NCBI GenBank assembly: GCA_023627715.1 | Contig: JAMAHW010000005.1 | Span: 682,001-746,000, forward strand | Source of the DNA: Periconia sp. R9002 | Taxonomy: Eukaryota; Ascomycota; Dothideomycetes; Pleosporales; Periconiaceae | Reading direction: 5' to 3' | Length of the DNA: 64,000 bases | Shown: one piece after another, positions 21,043 through 33,455 of the stretch | Numbering within the stretch: the first letter of the stretch is position 1 | How the letters are laid out: each line of letters starts with the position of its first letter | The notes under the pieces: generated by a model | What the model saw: only the letters and a program-made list of their open reading frames with translations | What the model was told of the DNA's origin: nothing | The model's database searches: none | Position numbers and translations under genes: made by a program

Positions 21043-23337
21043 GCGCTAACCGAAATAATTCCTACTCTTGTACTGCCGAACGTAATGTGGCCGGCAAAGA
21101 AGAAGGAAACGCCTATTAGTTTTAATTTAGTAGCTCACACAAACCGCGTTTGTTGGTTTCTTCTGGTCCGGATTGCGAAGTAATGCCGTTAGTGACGAAC
21201 AATTAGAGGAGAAAGACCAGCACGGAAGCAGGCACCCATACACCTTATCATCAGTGGCTTCAAGCCCAAACGCCACGGCTGTGGACCCGTGTTCGGCATT
21301 TGCAACAGTAACTAAAGACCATTTCCCTAGTACAAGTGCATACTTTCGAGTGAGATGATAAGTGTATTTCTCGTTATCTGGCACTGATAATGTCATCATA
21401 AGGCACGAATATCAATAACAGGGAAGCCGAGTTCTCCTTGATAGCAGAGGCATATAGTAGACGATAGGATTACACGGATATGATTCAAGTCATTGAAAAG
21501 TGGTGAAGTGCTGCTAGGCTGATGTTTGGACTGCGACGACATGAGCGACCCTACGTCCCTGAGACTTTCGCATCTACATTACTCCACATAAAGCACGTCA
21601 TGCACTCACCAAGATATCATTGTCTTTAAGAGCAATACCACGATTGGAAATATAGATCTCTTGTTGTCTTGATATAAATCAAGTGCAACCAACTCTAATG
21701 CCCCGCGTTGCGTACCGTCTAGTACCCAATCTCTCAATACACTGCATATCTTTACTTTCGCAGCGATTGTTTTGAAGCCAGCTTTCCATAACTTCGACTC
21801 CTGAAACGACCATACTACGAACGTTGATTACCATAAATAAAATATGCATTATAACCTTGACTGATGGACGAGGCGATGTTGATGTTGATGTCCCGCGGTT
21901 CGCCTGACTTACTCCACCAGAGACTAGGCTAATAATCAACACTGAAACAGGTAAAAAGCAAGCTGCGCCGCTGCAGAACTTTTTGCTACATGTTATTCTT
22001 TTCAAAGTATCTTACATTTTCGCTCAAAAGAAGAGGTGGAAATGCACCATTCACACGAGCATTATATAAGCGCTGTATGTAGTAACTGCCTACCAACCTA
22101 CCCACACAATCCCCCCACTTGCTCTCCAACCCCACACTCCTATCCCCACGAAAACCTTTCTCCCCCTCGCGAAACACGCCATACCCACCAGAAGGGAAAA
22201 AAAAACTCTTCACATCACGAGCCGGACTCGGCGCAGTTGACACGCATCACGAGAATGCAGCGCCCGCGTGGATTACCCGAAGCAGAACAGCCGAGGTCCC
22301 CGGTTCCAGGTGTTTGGTCCAACAGCCTCACTGGCTGGCAGTATACCAACCGGCGACGACCACGCAACAGCGCCGCGTGAGTATCGTGCGTTACTTACAT
22401 ATATCATGCTCAAAGGGACGAAAGATGAACACGTGTGGAGCTGTCTTGTGACTCGCTACGAATTCCTTGTTTTGTTCTCTGTGTGTGTATATGTGTGAGA
22501 GCCTGAGAGGTCAGGTAACATGTAGCCGCCTAGACAATGTACATCAGCTAGGCGAACGGCCCGTCGGGGGGTTCACGCCTACATTACATTATACACATAT
22601 TTCCGTAATGAGGTGTGTATGTACATAGCTACACACCCAAAAGAAAGCAAAAGAAAACGCACCAATCCACGCACACGCAAACATGCGAGCAAATCCCTTT
22701 TCGTCTCTCCCCGAAGAAAAAAGCCAACAACAAATCCAATCAAAACCCAACCAACCACACAACGCTCTCTTCCGTTTTACCTTTCAGGCACAACTACTGT
22801 ATGTAATGACATGACATGGCGCATCGTGAACATCACACCACACAAGCACGCGTGCAGCACACACACACGCAGCATGGATGTGCGCTGTTCACCTTTCTCC
22901 ACGCGCCCGCGCAGCACAATCCATCTATCTACCTATTTCCCGAACTCGCTGTCTCACAAGGTGTTGGGAGATATAAGACCCCGAGGCTAGTCGGGCATCA
23001 CATTGGGTTCTGGAGAGTGAAGCGACACTACACTACACATATAATTACATCAATCGTCCCAGTATCTACATACATAAGTACCCACCTTATTCCAAGGAAT
23101 ATCCACCCACACACGCGGAAGCAAGGTCAAATACCTACATACCTACATAAACAAGTTTCTACATCATCACAATTACAACTACCATACCATACCATACAAT
23201 AACAAGATATATATCTACATACTTTTTCTCTGCCCCTACGTTCCTACCTACCTACCTACACTAGGTACCTACACAACCAAACCAAACCTCCCCCTCAACC
23301 TCTCACCACATATCCAACAAAACCCCCACCTCAAAAA
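21043..23337. other. Gene-poor region, C-rich toward its right end
   Basis: No convincing gene. Scattered short frames occur on both strands. From about 22600 to 23337 the plus strand becomes C/A-rich with many CACAC, CCTACC and CATAC runs, typical of a long fungal promoter and 5' leader for the microprotein gene at 23338. A GGTACCTA-type motif occurs near 23262-23272. Confidence 0.4.
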
Positions 23338-23430
23338 ATGTTCGTCCTCGAAACCCTCACCATCGTCTTCGTGACCGGGCTCAAGCTAGCAGCCGTAGGT
23401 CTAGCCTTTCGGTGGATGGCGAAGTACTAA
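23338..23430 (+). CDS. Predicted 30-residue single-pass membrane microprotein
   Basis: A 31-codon frame (including TAA) starts MFVLETLT and ends RWMAKY. It follows a textbook C/A-rich fungal leader that ends CCCACCTCAAAAAATG. Almost the whole peptide is one hydrophobic helix (TIVFVTGLKLAAVGLAF) with Trp and two Lys/Arg near the C-terminus, so it should insert as a single-span protein of the ER or mitochondrial inner membrane. Codons are GC-rich and C/G-ending (ACC CTC ACC ATC GTC TTC GTG ACC GGG CTC) in contrast to the surrounding leader DNA, which argues for real coding. I do not recognise a named homologue; size and layout recall small subunits of membrane complexes such as Ost4 or respiratory-chain subunits, but this is only analogy. 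Confidence 0.6.
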   Translation: MFVLETLTIVFVTGLKLAAVGLAFRWMAKY

Positions 23431-23859
23431 AACACACTTCACACTTCACACCCAGCGAGCGGTCGGCGACAAAGAAGAAGACATCAAACGTTTATGCAAC
23501 CAACCGACGCGTATGTCGTGCGTGGTTGCGCATGTGCAAGAGGAGAAAGGAAGAAGGAAGAAGAGCCCCCCTCGTTCGGGTTCGTTAGTCTACCCAAGTA
23601 CCTAGGTACCTACCTAGGCGAATGACGCGATTCGATCCCCCACCCCCGCGCAAAGAGGGAAACCACAGAGGGGTGCAAGTGCGCATGTCGCCATACCACC
23701 TCATCTCAGCTCAGCAAATCACCCCACCATATACCTACCTACCTATACCGCGAACTGCGTAACTACTTACAAAGGGTGCGCACCCCATCACTACACCACA
23801 CCACATCACCCTCTCTACCTACCTCCAACACCCCCTTTCCCCTCACCAACCCAACCAAC
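23431..23859. promoter_or_regulatory. Intergenic promoter region with CCTAGGTACCTA motifs
   Basis: Spacer between the microprotein and the oxygenase gene. It contains AGTACCTAGGTACCTACCTAGG around 23595-23617, made of overlapping AvrII/KpnI-like palindromes, and a C-rich leader from about 23770. No other gene seen. Confidence 0.45.
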
Positions 23860-25971
23860 ATGCCACCCCAACAACCCCCAGCACAAACCTTCACAAACCT
23901 CCCCATCCTCCCCCTCTCGCACGCCCTCAAACCGTCGACAAAACCCGCCTTCCTCCGCGATCTCCGCGACGCCCTGCTCAACGTCGGCTTCTTGTACCTC
24001 AGCGAGACGGGCTTACCCGAGACGTTGGTGCACGATGTGGTGAGGGAGTGTTATAAGTTCTTTGAGGAGTTGCCGCGGGAGGAGAAGGAGAGGATTGAGA
24101 TGAAGAATGAGAGGAGTTTTTTGGGGTGGAGTAGGGTGAGTTGTTTTTTTCTTTTGCTTGTTTTTTGTTTTTTTTTTGTTGAGGGGTTGGGGATGGTGGA
24201 GATAATGGTTGTTCGTCGATTCCTATTTCTTCTTCTCTTGTTTCTCTCCGTCGGTGGAGATATGCGGATTGCTACATACGTATGATACATACCGCTGGCT
24301 GGCTGCGGAACCATGCATGACGAGAGCAAGCAAGCGGAAATGGGCGGGAGACATTGCAAATTACGAGCTCGGCAATTATTTCATGAGGCAACGAGAAATG
24401 ACTGGATGTTGAATGGTTGGTTGGTATTAGGTAGGTAGGTACTTTAAGAGTGGGTAAGAGGAAAGAGGTTACAACACAACAAGCAAAAAACGAGATGCAG
24501 GAAGAAAAAGCAAATGCAAAACAACAGCGAAAAAAAAACGATATATGCAAAACAAGCAAAAAGAAAGAAGAAAGAACGAGCAGTAATAACAAAAAAACGC
24601 AATCATCTAGACCGCCTCTTTGCCGCGCTCTCAATATGCAAACGCCGCAATAAAAGGGACGAAGAAGAACAAGAAAAGAAAGACATGTCCCCCAATCTCC
24701 CAAAAAACGATCGATTTCGACGGAGGGGAACCATGAAAAGGAGAAGAGGGGAAATAAACAGAGGGTATCTTCAAAACTAGCCGTGACACTTCGTTAACTT
24801 CTTTCGACAACCTGCCGTGGAAACACCCATTACCCGCCGTATCTTGCATTAACTCTTTGATGATGATGTCCTTTTTGAAGCTGTCTTTCTTCTTTCCCCT
24901 TTGTTTGGTGTGTGGATTAGTACAATTGTAGAAAAGTCAGACAGCCTCCCGTTACTTTTTGTTGTTTTTTGTTGCTTTTTTCTTGTTTTTGTTCGTACAT
25001 CGCTCTTGTAGGAGCGAAAAAGTGTGCTGACGAGGATATGACAGCTCGATAATGAAACGACGGCATTCAATACCGATCATCGCGAACAACTGGATCTTTC
25101 CACCCCACAACCGCTTCCCGGTCCCACAGCACCATTGTACCACAATCTGTTGGCGCCCAACCAATGGCCATCGGAAGCACATCTTCCATCGTTTAAACCC
25201 GTGTACGAGGAGTACATGAGTCGCATGTCGGACATCTCTATGCTCTTCACCAGTCTCATAGCTGAGGCAATTGATCTCCCTGCCAACGCATTTGAAAAGT
25301 TCTTCGACAAAAACCAGCAGCACAAGCTGAAGATTGTCAAATATCCCGAGGTGGACGTGCCAGACCTTCCTGCGGGGGTTAGCGAAATAGATAGGAAGAA
25401 GTGGGAGATCAAGCGACAAGGCGTTGGTCCACACAAGGACAGCATGTTGACTTCGTATTTGCTACAGGCGAGCGACCAACCAGGCCTGCAAGCCCAAAAT
25501 GCACGAGGCGAATGGGTAGACTGCAAGCCCATCCCAGGTACTCTTGTCGTTGCGATAGGGCAGGGTATGGAGGCATTGACGAACGGTGTATGCGCATCCA
25601 CTACCCATCGTGTGTTGAGCCCACGGAAGGGAGAAGGCGCGCGATACTCGGTCCCTTTCTTCCAAGGCGTGAGCTACGATGCTCAGTTCGAAGCCATGGA
25701 TGTACCGGAGGCAGTGTTGAAGCTAAGGGACGAAGCACGCAAAGCGCGTAGAGACGACGTTGAGTTCACATTTGTCAAAGGGAAATGGGGGCATCTCGGC
25801 GAAGCAACTCTGATGAACAGAGTGAAGTCGCATCCGGACGTCGGTGAACGATGGGTGAGTCTCGGTCGGACGCTTGGGCTCGTCATATGAGATGGTGTGG
25901 GCTAACCTTCCTTGCAGTATCCAGAGCTACTAGCACAGATCCGTGCGCAGCAGGCAGCGCCCAAAGTTTGA
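23860..25971 (+). CDS. 2-oxoglutarate/Fe(II)-dependent oxygenase (isopenicillin N synthase-like family)
   Basis: Three exons, 23860-24135, 25045-25854 and 25918-25971, give 379 residues. Both introns start GTGAGT. The first is 909 nt, very long for this window, and joins FLGWSR to LDNETTAFN in frame; the second is 63 nt. The N-terminal DIOX_N-like region (residues 15-90) has FLRDLRDALLNVGFLYLSETG. The jelly-roll core carries the iron ligands H222 and D224 (GVGPHKDSML) and H280 (TTHRVLSP), plus the 2-oxoglutarate-binding R292-x-S294 (GARYSVPFF). The family hydroxylates, desaturates or cyclises small molecules in secondary metabolism or hormone turnover; the substrate is not predictable. The first exon switches from C-rich to G-rich codons. 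Confidence 0.88.
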
Positions 25972-26751
25972 TAGCGTAGTCCACTCGCAAAACTTTCTGT
26001 CGTTTACCGGCCCGCGCGCTTTGTAAACGCAAACTTTGCATTATGGTGCAATGCTTGCACACTGTTGCAGATGGGTACTGGCGAAACAATGACGTGCATG
26101 CCCAACAGTGGTCGAGGTCGTGGATAATCAAAGAACTGCCTGCCAAAATAAAGAGGGGTGCCGCGTAGCGTTAGAAATCGGCCGTAGCAATGTAATCCGG
26201 TGAACTGTGTTGGTGTGCATTGCTGCGTTGTGCAAGCTATGGGGCTCCTCCGGCGTATCGGAAGGATGAGGTGGGCATGGCGAGGTACTAGCCGCCTTGG
26301 CGTTCGACTAAAAACCTCTAAGTATGCATGGTTGGCGGCTTGCTAATGCTTGTCCTTGATGAGTGAGGATTTTCTCATACTTGTTAGTGAAGACTGCCGG
26401 TGAAGAAAAATCAAGTCGTTGCTAGGGCTGCGTTGGTTGGTCCCAGACAGATGTGGTATCGTGGGCAGGGGATAGGGGTGTATGGATCCAGGATCTAATA
26501 TCGGATAACACAACACCAATGCGATCGGATCGATCCATGGTGATAAGAAAGAAAAGATAGTGCGAGGCCAGATCAAAGACCATCGCAAGCGTGCAAGCTT
26601 CGAATGCAAATAATTAGTCGAGCTAGGAGTCGTCACCAGGATGATCAACATAGCAAGTGGAATGCAACAGCTGCAGCTCGGCTCCTCACCGCCTCCAGGC
26701 CTGGGTGTCTCAACGCCCATACTGGCTCTGGTCGAGAGTGGACTACCCCAC
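25972..26751. other. Intergenic region between convergent genes
   Basis: Shared 3' flank of the oxygenase gene and the bZIP gene. No coding or structural feature recognised. Confidence 0.4.
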
Positions 26752-28136
26752 TCAATGCTCGACCTTCATCGGCGGCTGCATATGATACATCATCTGGCCT
26801 TGCTCATTCATCATTTGGGGTTGCTGATGAGTCGAAGGAGCCATCATCATCTCGCCGGGGTGGCTGGCCTGAGGAACATAGCCCTGGTGCCCTTGACTAG
26901 CATAAGTGTGCGCGTGTTGGGAATTGTTCGTGGCAGGCGGTGCGTTCATGGGAACACTCATGTGTCGCTGGTACTCCACCGGATGAGGGGATGGGTTCGA
27001 AGTGGGTGTACTGTAGCCCCCCATCTGCATCGGTTGGGATGTTACGAGCGATGCGTTTTCCAGAGGATATGACATGGATCTGGCGTTGTTCTCCATATTG
27101 TAGGGGCTGGGGTAGGAGACGGGCTCGACTGCGTGGAGCGAGGAATCCGGCACTGAGATGGAAACCGTTGGGTGGGATGGGTGCGCTGACGGGTGAGCGT
27201 TCCAATTGTTTGGAGGATGCTCTACGTGCGGCGAGGCCATGTTGGGACCGTGGGCGTATCCATGCTGAGATTGCCAATGCGAATGTGATTGTGAGATGGG
27301 AGTAGTGGTCATTTCAGGAACTGAGTGAACACTCCTTGCACTGGCAGAAGATCTCCGCGGTTGGGAAAGAATCTGAATGCGGTCACTGGGTGATGGTGCG
27401 CCTCCTGTTGCGGAGATTATACCCGTGGATTCTGCTTTTGAAAAATTTATTAGCATAGCTCTTTTGCATAATATTAATAAATGAGGCGGACGATTTCAGT
27501 TGCTGCAGCTCGCCTAAAAGAGAAGCGAGTTGCCATTTCGGCTCAAACAAGCAAAAGCTCGGTTCGACAATAAAAAACGGGAGCGGGCCGATGACCAAAA
27601 GAGAAAGATGACAGGACAGAGAAACAAGAAAACACCGACTCGCAGCTCGACAGAGCGAGCAGTGAATGAGACGTACCTGAGTTTTCAGGCATGCCAAGTG
27701 CCTGTACCGCGTGAGAAAGTCGTGCTCGGAGAACTGCATTCTCCTGCTCGAGCTCGTCGTTACGCCGCATCAGGTCCATCATCTTGCTGGAGCCATTGGA
27801 TTCAAGCTGAGCGGTCAATTCGCGCACCTGACGCTCGAGAGTCTCAATATGATCCTTGGTTCGCTGTCTGATAGCTCGTTGAGCTTCCCGGTCGTTTGCA
27901 CGTTTGCGTTCCAATTGTGCAGCTGTCAGAGTGGTCACGCTGCGAGTGCCAGCTCTTGAAGGTCGCTTTTTGACACCAGAGGAAGCCGACATTTTTCTCT
28001 CGGAACCAGATGAATGACCCTCGTAAGATGGGGACTTCCTCATAGTTGCCATGTGAGGTGGAACATAATTGGATGTGCTCATCAGGTCGTTGCTGCGGTA
28101 GCTGATGGGGTCGCGGTACTGGAGTACAGAAGTCAT
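26752..28136 (-). CDS. bZIP transcription factor
   Basis: Two minus-strand exons, 28136-27677 and 27431-26752, give 379 residues. The 245-nt intron begins GTACGT and has a TGCTAATAAA branch region before AAAAGCAG; the join reads PENS-E-STGIIS. The basic region near residues 75-95 contains ERKRANDREAQRAIRQRTK, the N-x-x-x-Q/A-x-x-x-R type common in fungal bZIPs. A leucine-zipper heptad follows (IETLERQVRELTAQLE, then MRRNDELEQENAVLRARL). The C-terminal 220 residues are rich in Pro, Ser, His, Gln and Met (SQSHSHWQSQHGY, then MMNEQGQMMYHMQ), a likely activation or low-complexity domain. A nuclear dimeric DNA-binding protein; target genes unknown. Confidence 0.9.
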
Positions 28137-31100
28137 GAGGAACGACTCGTGTGGGAAAAAGGGTCTCGGGCAAAGCAGTGATGGTGCCAAGTCAGTAGCA
28201 GTGGGTACCGACTACGCTTTCCCGTGGAAGAGGGGGGGAGAAAGGGAAAAAACCAAAATGGTGAGGAGCTTCCTAGTGGGCTCGGGAGGAGGGATTGATG
28301 TGGTTTTAAGAGATTAGGATGTTAGAGAAGCACGGGACGGGTGAAGCACGTTCTTGAACGTGCAAAAGTGGGGTGGGTAGGGAAAGCAATGACGAAGAGA
28401 AGGGAAAGTTGATTAGAATACAAACGTCAGCCGTGATCCAAGAGGAGATCAGGATGATGAAGGATATGTATGCGGCGAGATACCAGGGTCACCAGGGCTA
28501 TAACAAGCCGCCCAAAGGAAAGGATAGCGCCCCTCGCATTGCTATCCCTGAGCCCTGGTCTCGAGTGAGCTTGACCCTGGACCGCACTAACGAGGTGCCG
28601 AGCAGTCGGTGGAGCACACGTGCGGCCTGCGGGGAAATGCAGGTGTGAAACCAGACAAAGTTTGGAGACGAGCGGCGAAGCTTGGACGAGGATCAGGCAG
28701 CCGTTGACAGAAGCGTGCAGGATGCTAAGCAGCTCGAGGCAATTGTGGCGATGCTCATTGCTCACCCCCTGGGCACATAGCGCAAGTCTGCACTGAAGCA
28801 TTGCATGGACGGCCGTGTCAAGTCGATAGCTAGCTCTGCGGCACACGGCGGGCTTGCTCTGCAGGCACAACCAAGTGCTCAGTAGAACTGGGCCGGATGA
28901 CTTCTTGATGGACACTAGAAGCGGCCATATCCTTCTAGTCTGGCAGAGCCGTGAGGTGTGGATGGGACTAAACAGGACACCGCCATGGCCTCAAAAGGCG
29001 GGAACAGTGCGTCGTGCGTCGCCGTCAGGAATTTGGGCATGGTAGTCCTGCGCAAAGGCTCGCCGGTGCAACCTAGGCGAAATCGAAATAATTGCTCGGC
29101 CCACTTCCCCTTTGAGCATTGGGAAACATGCAGCGCTCCCCGACCAATGGCTGAGATGGATAGTCGAGACCCCATCACCTAAAGTGAATGACGACGGGAG
29201 ACAGCTAAAACTCGGATCGAAAGGGCCTACGACTAGCCATGTCGAACTATTGGGGACATTTCACACTTCGTATTCAGCCCTGCCATTATCTGGTGAAGAC
29301 AGACTCTGCAGAGAAAGCACTCCTCGAGGGAATTGATAGGAACAGGAACAGGGCGGAAGCTGTATGGGGGCAATTGGAAGGAAGAGTCGCCGACCAACGA
29401 GCGAGCAACGGAGCCAGTCGACTTGGGAGCCGAGTGCAGGTACTGGCGAGGGGTGGGAAATGATGATTACGGTATGAAGTTGACACCAAAAGACGGCGCA
29501 CGGACGTCTCGCACGTGGTTTATAGAGCCAAGCTCCTTTGGGAAGCGTAGTAGAGGGCCTCATAGCCATCCTTTCCTCGCCCGGCCTAGCAGTAAAAACT
29601 TTTGCTAGGCCTATGGTCTTGCTGTGCTGACGCTCTAGTAACTTTATTTTTTTTTCTCTCTGAGCATGGGTGCTTCAATCAGATAGGCACAGGTTGATGC
29701 CCAGGCAAACTGCACGCGCATGCTGTTTGTGATTCAATGTGCTTTGCATATCGGTTCCCTTTGCTTTTTTTCTCCTGTTCCTTTTGCACCAACGGCCTAA
29801 CCAACGTTAGACCAGGGGCCTGTCGATCATTCCAAAGGTGAATCCTGAGCAATACTTGACCCTCCTTCCTTTGGTCCATTTCATCTCCCCCTGGATCCAT
29901 GGATCACGATGGTTGGGCCTCAGACCGGGATGTCGCCTGGCTGCGCGAGTTTGATCTCCCTCGGCCTCTTCCTATCCATCTCTGCGGGAAGACGCGCTCT
30001 TCCTGGCCCGGTCCCGGGTAACCAGCGCAACAGTGCCGCCGCTCTCGCTACTAATCACCGTACAAATCCTCTCCTCGTGTTCTGTTGATGGCGTTGGCTC
30101 CTGGTTGAGCTCGCGTGGTGCCCATTGCGAAAGATAACGGCTCCAGCGCGAGAGTCGTCATCTGATGTGTTTCAACCGTGTGCTGAGACGTGCAGCTTTC
30201 GCTTCATTGTACAGATTCGTAGCGTGCAGTCCAGCCCATGTAGGTGCGTACATCTAGCCGATCCTATCCTATTTCATCCTCCATCCATCCAAATACATGT
30301 CAAGTTGGTTACTTGTTACGACGAGGCTGGGACATCTGCGCCCCCACGTCGCATAACCAAAGCCTCTGGCTCACAACTAAGAATGACAGAACGTCTTTCC
30401 AAAAACAAACTGTCCCCCCACTCGAATTCATGCGCGGTGCCCTTCCAGGCTCATCGACAATTCAAATATCGTCTGCCTACAGTTGACTGCTTTTCCGTTC
30501 GAGCCATTGCCGCGCCAGGTTGGGACCCTGGCTTTTGTTCAGTTGGGAGCCGGTGCCCCGATGGAATGGCGAGTATGGGAATCCCACTCGGGATTAGACG
30601 GAAACATCTTTCCGCTCGTTACTGGCCCTTCAACAGCAGTTCCAAAACCATGCCATAACTGATACAAGTACACCGCTTCTTGAAGGCACCAGGGGTCATC
30701 ATGCAGCTGCGAGCCATTGTAGTCTAGCGCAGTGTGTTTGCGTGGAGGCTTTCCTCTCAAAAATAGGGATTCGCAAGGGCCGGTAGAGCGGATGCCCACT
30801 ATTGCGCTGCTTGGCGTCCTCCGGCGGCCGACCAAATAAGATAAGCCAGAAAGTACACTTCATGCCGTAGATCGGCTCTCGAGAACCGTAACAAACCGCA
30901 CCACACACTGTCCATTTTGGATGGCATCATTTAAAATCATACTCCATTGTGGTAAAGGGTTGGGACCGAAAGAGCGAGCTAAATGGGCTTGGGCGTTGCG
31001 CTAAATCCGCACCGGCCGATTTTCCGCGAAGAGCAGACAATACTGAGCCGCATATTGATGATAGTCGAGGAGGTCTGACCATCCAGCGCGAGATGAAGGG

Positions 31101-33212
31101 GGAGCCTGCGGTTGCCCTGGCGAGTACACCGACAAAAGCAACGAACGAAGGCAGGCAGGTGCATGCGAAAGCTTTGGAGAAGTCACCTCTCCTCGTTGAC
31201 CAACCTGAATCTTGAGGGCATCTATGATTCTCGCGGGAGATGTCGTCAACCGTGGAAGGACCTTGGCACGGGACCTTGACTGTGACTTTGAAGTGACACG
31301 TTTTAGCGTGTATTCATGGTTGGTTCAGAGAGGGGTTGTTGTTCAAACGTCGACCAAAGTCTTGATCGACTGTGCAGCCATGCAGCGAGCGGCATGAACT
31401 CTTGGGCTGGCTGCGTAATTCTGCGTGGGAAACCCCTGCCATTTCTCCTTGACAAAACTGCATTCGGATGGAGACATTGCGTACCTAGACGGCCTAGTCT
31501 CCCTCCGTAGCCAGGCACCGCGGTTAGTGTATGATGAGAATGATGAGTGAGATCCTACATCATGCAGGCTCTGGTCCGCTTTTTCTCCGCGCTCGCTACC
31601 TGCCTTGATTCTTCAAAGTTAAGTATTGCTTTGTGTGAAACTAGAGATGCACAGTCCGTGTTCGCGAAATCCTCCTTTTCTCGTGCTACTAAAAGTAAGG
31701 CGCGCAGGCAAGGATGTTCCTGTTGTATAACCGAACAGCTGCAGTGCTGGTGCGAAGATTCTGGCAGTGACATTTGCTCATGGCAGCTTGAAACGAGCTA
31801 AAAGACAAAACAGCACGCATTGACCCCTATCGCGAAAACCTCATCCACAATTCATGTCCATGGCAAGTGTGCTACTCAGGGTGAGCTATACTTGTACCAC
31901 GAACTGCTAAGAATAGCTGAAGACGGCATAATGGCAGATATGACTTACATGAGAAGAAGCGAGTGCCACGTTTAAAATTTGCCAAACGGTCTTTTGAGCC
32001 GCATGTGAACCATTGGCGCATTGCATTTCTCCGACTAGCGTACTTGCAGTTTACAGTAAACAGCTAGATCTTCTTATGCAGACAGATGCACAATTTATTC
32101 GTCATCTGCAATAGTTGACAATTGTCCGATTGATATAGCTGCGATTGATACAGAGTACATCAACAACACTGTACTGTACTGCATGTGGTGTTTGTTGTAT
32201 TCGTCCGGTAAAGCCTCGGCACACGCCAACTAGCTCAGCTCGTCTATTAGACAATCAGATTGATTGATCAATGGTCGTTGAGTCCGCCACCTACGCCTCA
32301 ATACGCAACAGCTAATGATTGATTTGATTCTATTCTCGTGCGTATTACGGTGCTTGCGTTTCGCATCGTACTGCTATCCTTGCCCAGCTGCCGTCCAGCA
32401 CTACCGTGTTTCCAAAAAAGGCCAGGTCGCACCATGCAAGAGGTGTGTTGCCTTAGCCGCAAATCTTCGGCACGTCACTCAAACTTTAATCCACGCTCGA
32501 GCAAGCGACAGCCGTATCGTCGTCCCTTGATCCCTTCACTCACTAAAGCTAACTTGCTGAATACGACGAATACCTTCATCGCCAACAGCACCTGCAGCAC
32601 ACTGTACGCTAGACGCGGGGAAGTGGAAGTCGCCATCTCTCCTCTTCAGCTTCAGCAAAATGACACCACTCTTACTCCCCTCCCTCCATTCCCCCAACGA
32701 CATGGGTATTCGACTGCAACAACGAATCGTCTTTGCACCCCCCACTCTCAAACTTTCCGCATCCTACCGACTGCACACTGCAACAACGAGCACACTACAC
32801 TTGCAACGGAGAGTGTGCCCGCGCCTGCTTTTCACACTCCCGTCTCACGACCTTCATATCACCGACTCCACCCTTCTCCCAAATGGGCTTGCCCCCTTAT
32901 CGTCTTCACCGCCGCCTTCCGTGGGCTTTTGCGAGGAACCCACTTCGTCCTTCACTCATACACGCACCCCTCCCATTGCCCACTTAGCCCAGCCTCATGA
33001 GACACAGCGTTTACATACTTGGCGTGATATTCGCAGGGCTGCCACGAGCTATGTTGCCCTAGTGAAATTAAAGTTTGCGTCGCTCCAATAAGATCGGCAT
33101 ACGCGACTCGTCCAAACAACAACGAAGCAGTGACATCGCTTCGAAGACGCCATCGCCGCTAGCTTCTGCCCTGGAAGAGAAAAAAGATTCGCCCGACCCT
33201 CCATCCAGACCA
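28137..33212. other. Large gene-poor region (about 5 kb)
   Basis: No gene supported over about 5 kb upstream of the divergent bZIP gene. Many short frames occur on both strands but none has domain content. Base composition is not strikingly AT-rich, so this looks like long intergenic/regulatory DNA more than a heavily mutated repeat. C-rich stretches with plausible but unrecognised plus-strand frames occur around 32520-33090. Confidence 0.4.
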
Positions 33213-33455
33213 CTAGAAACTCTCTAGCTTCCCATCCAGAAAATCTTGCGCCACGGCCGTATCGCCCAATTCAGAACAGTCAAAGGGTATCTTCTGCGCG
33301 TCAGCCTCGATGTAGTGGCGATAGCACCGCAATTCCACGAATGCTTCATGCGAGCCCTGGACTGTCCGGAGCTGAAGAGCCTCATGATAACGCTCTGTGG
33401 GCGACCACTTCTTTCTTGGAAAGCTGGTTGTTGATATCAGATAACCGGTTTGCAT
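33213..33455 (-). CDS. Small hypothetical protein (80 aa), possibly a gene fragment
   Basis: A minus-strand frame from ATG 33455 to TAG, 80 residues, with unusually protein-like composition (KKWSPTERYHEALQLR, then FVELRCYRHYIEADAQKIPF and GDTAVAQDFLDG). An upstream minus-strand frame (33437-33781) might contribute an exon, but no clear splice pair joins them. No family recognised; likely a fragment of a lost gene or an unannotated short protein. Confidence 0.3.
   Translation of the reverse strand: MQTGYLISTTSFPRKKWSPTERYHEALQLRTVQGSHEAFVELRCYRHYIEADAQKIPFDCSELGDTAVAQDFLDGKLESF

Noticed and set aside
30125..30658. 177-codon plus-strand frame
   Set aside because: Amino-acid make-up is random-looking (Cys/Ser/Arg/Pro mix), there is no domain, and no codon bias like that of neighbouring genes.
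32338..33091. Two overlapping plus-strand frames of 220 and 143 codons
   Set aside because: They overlap in different frames within C-rich DNA, which by itself yields long stop-free frames; no domain or conserved motif seen.
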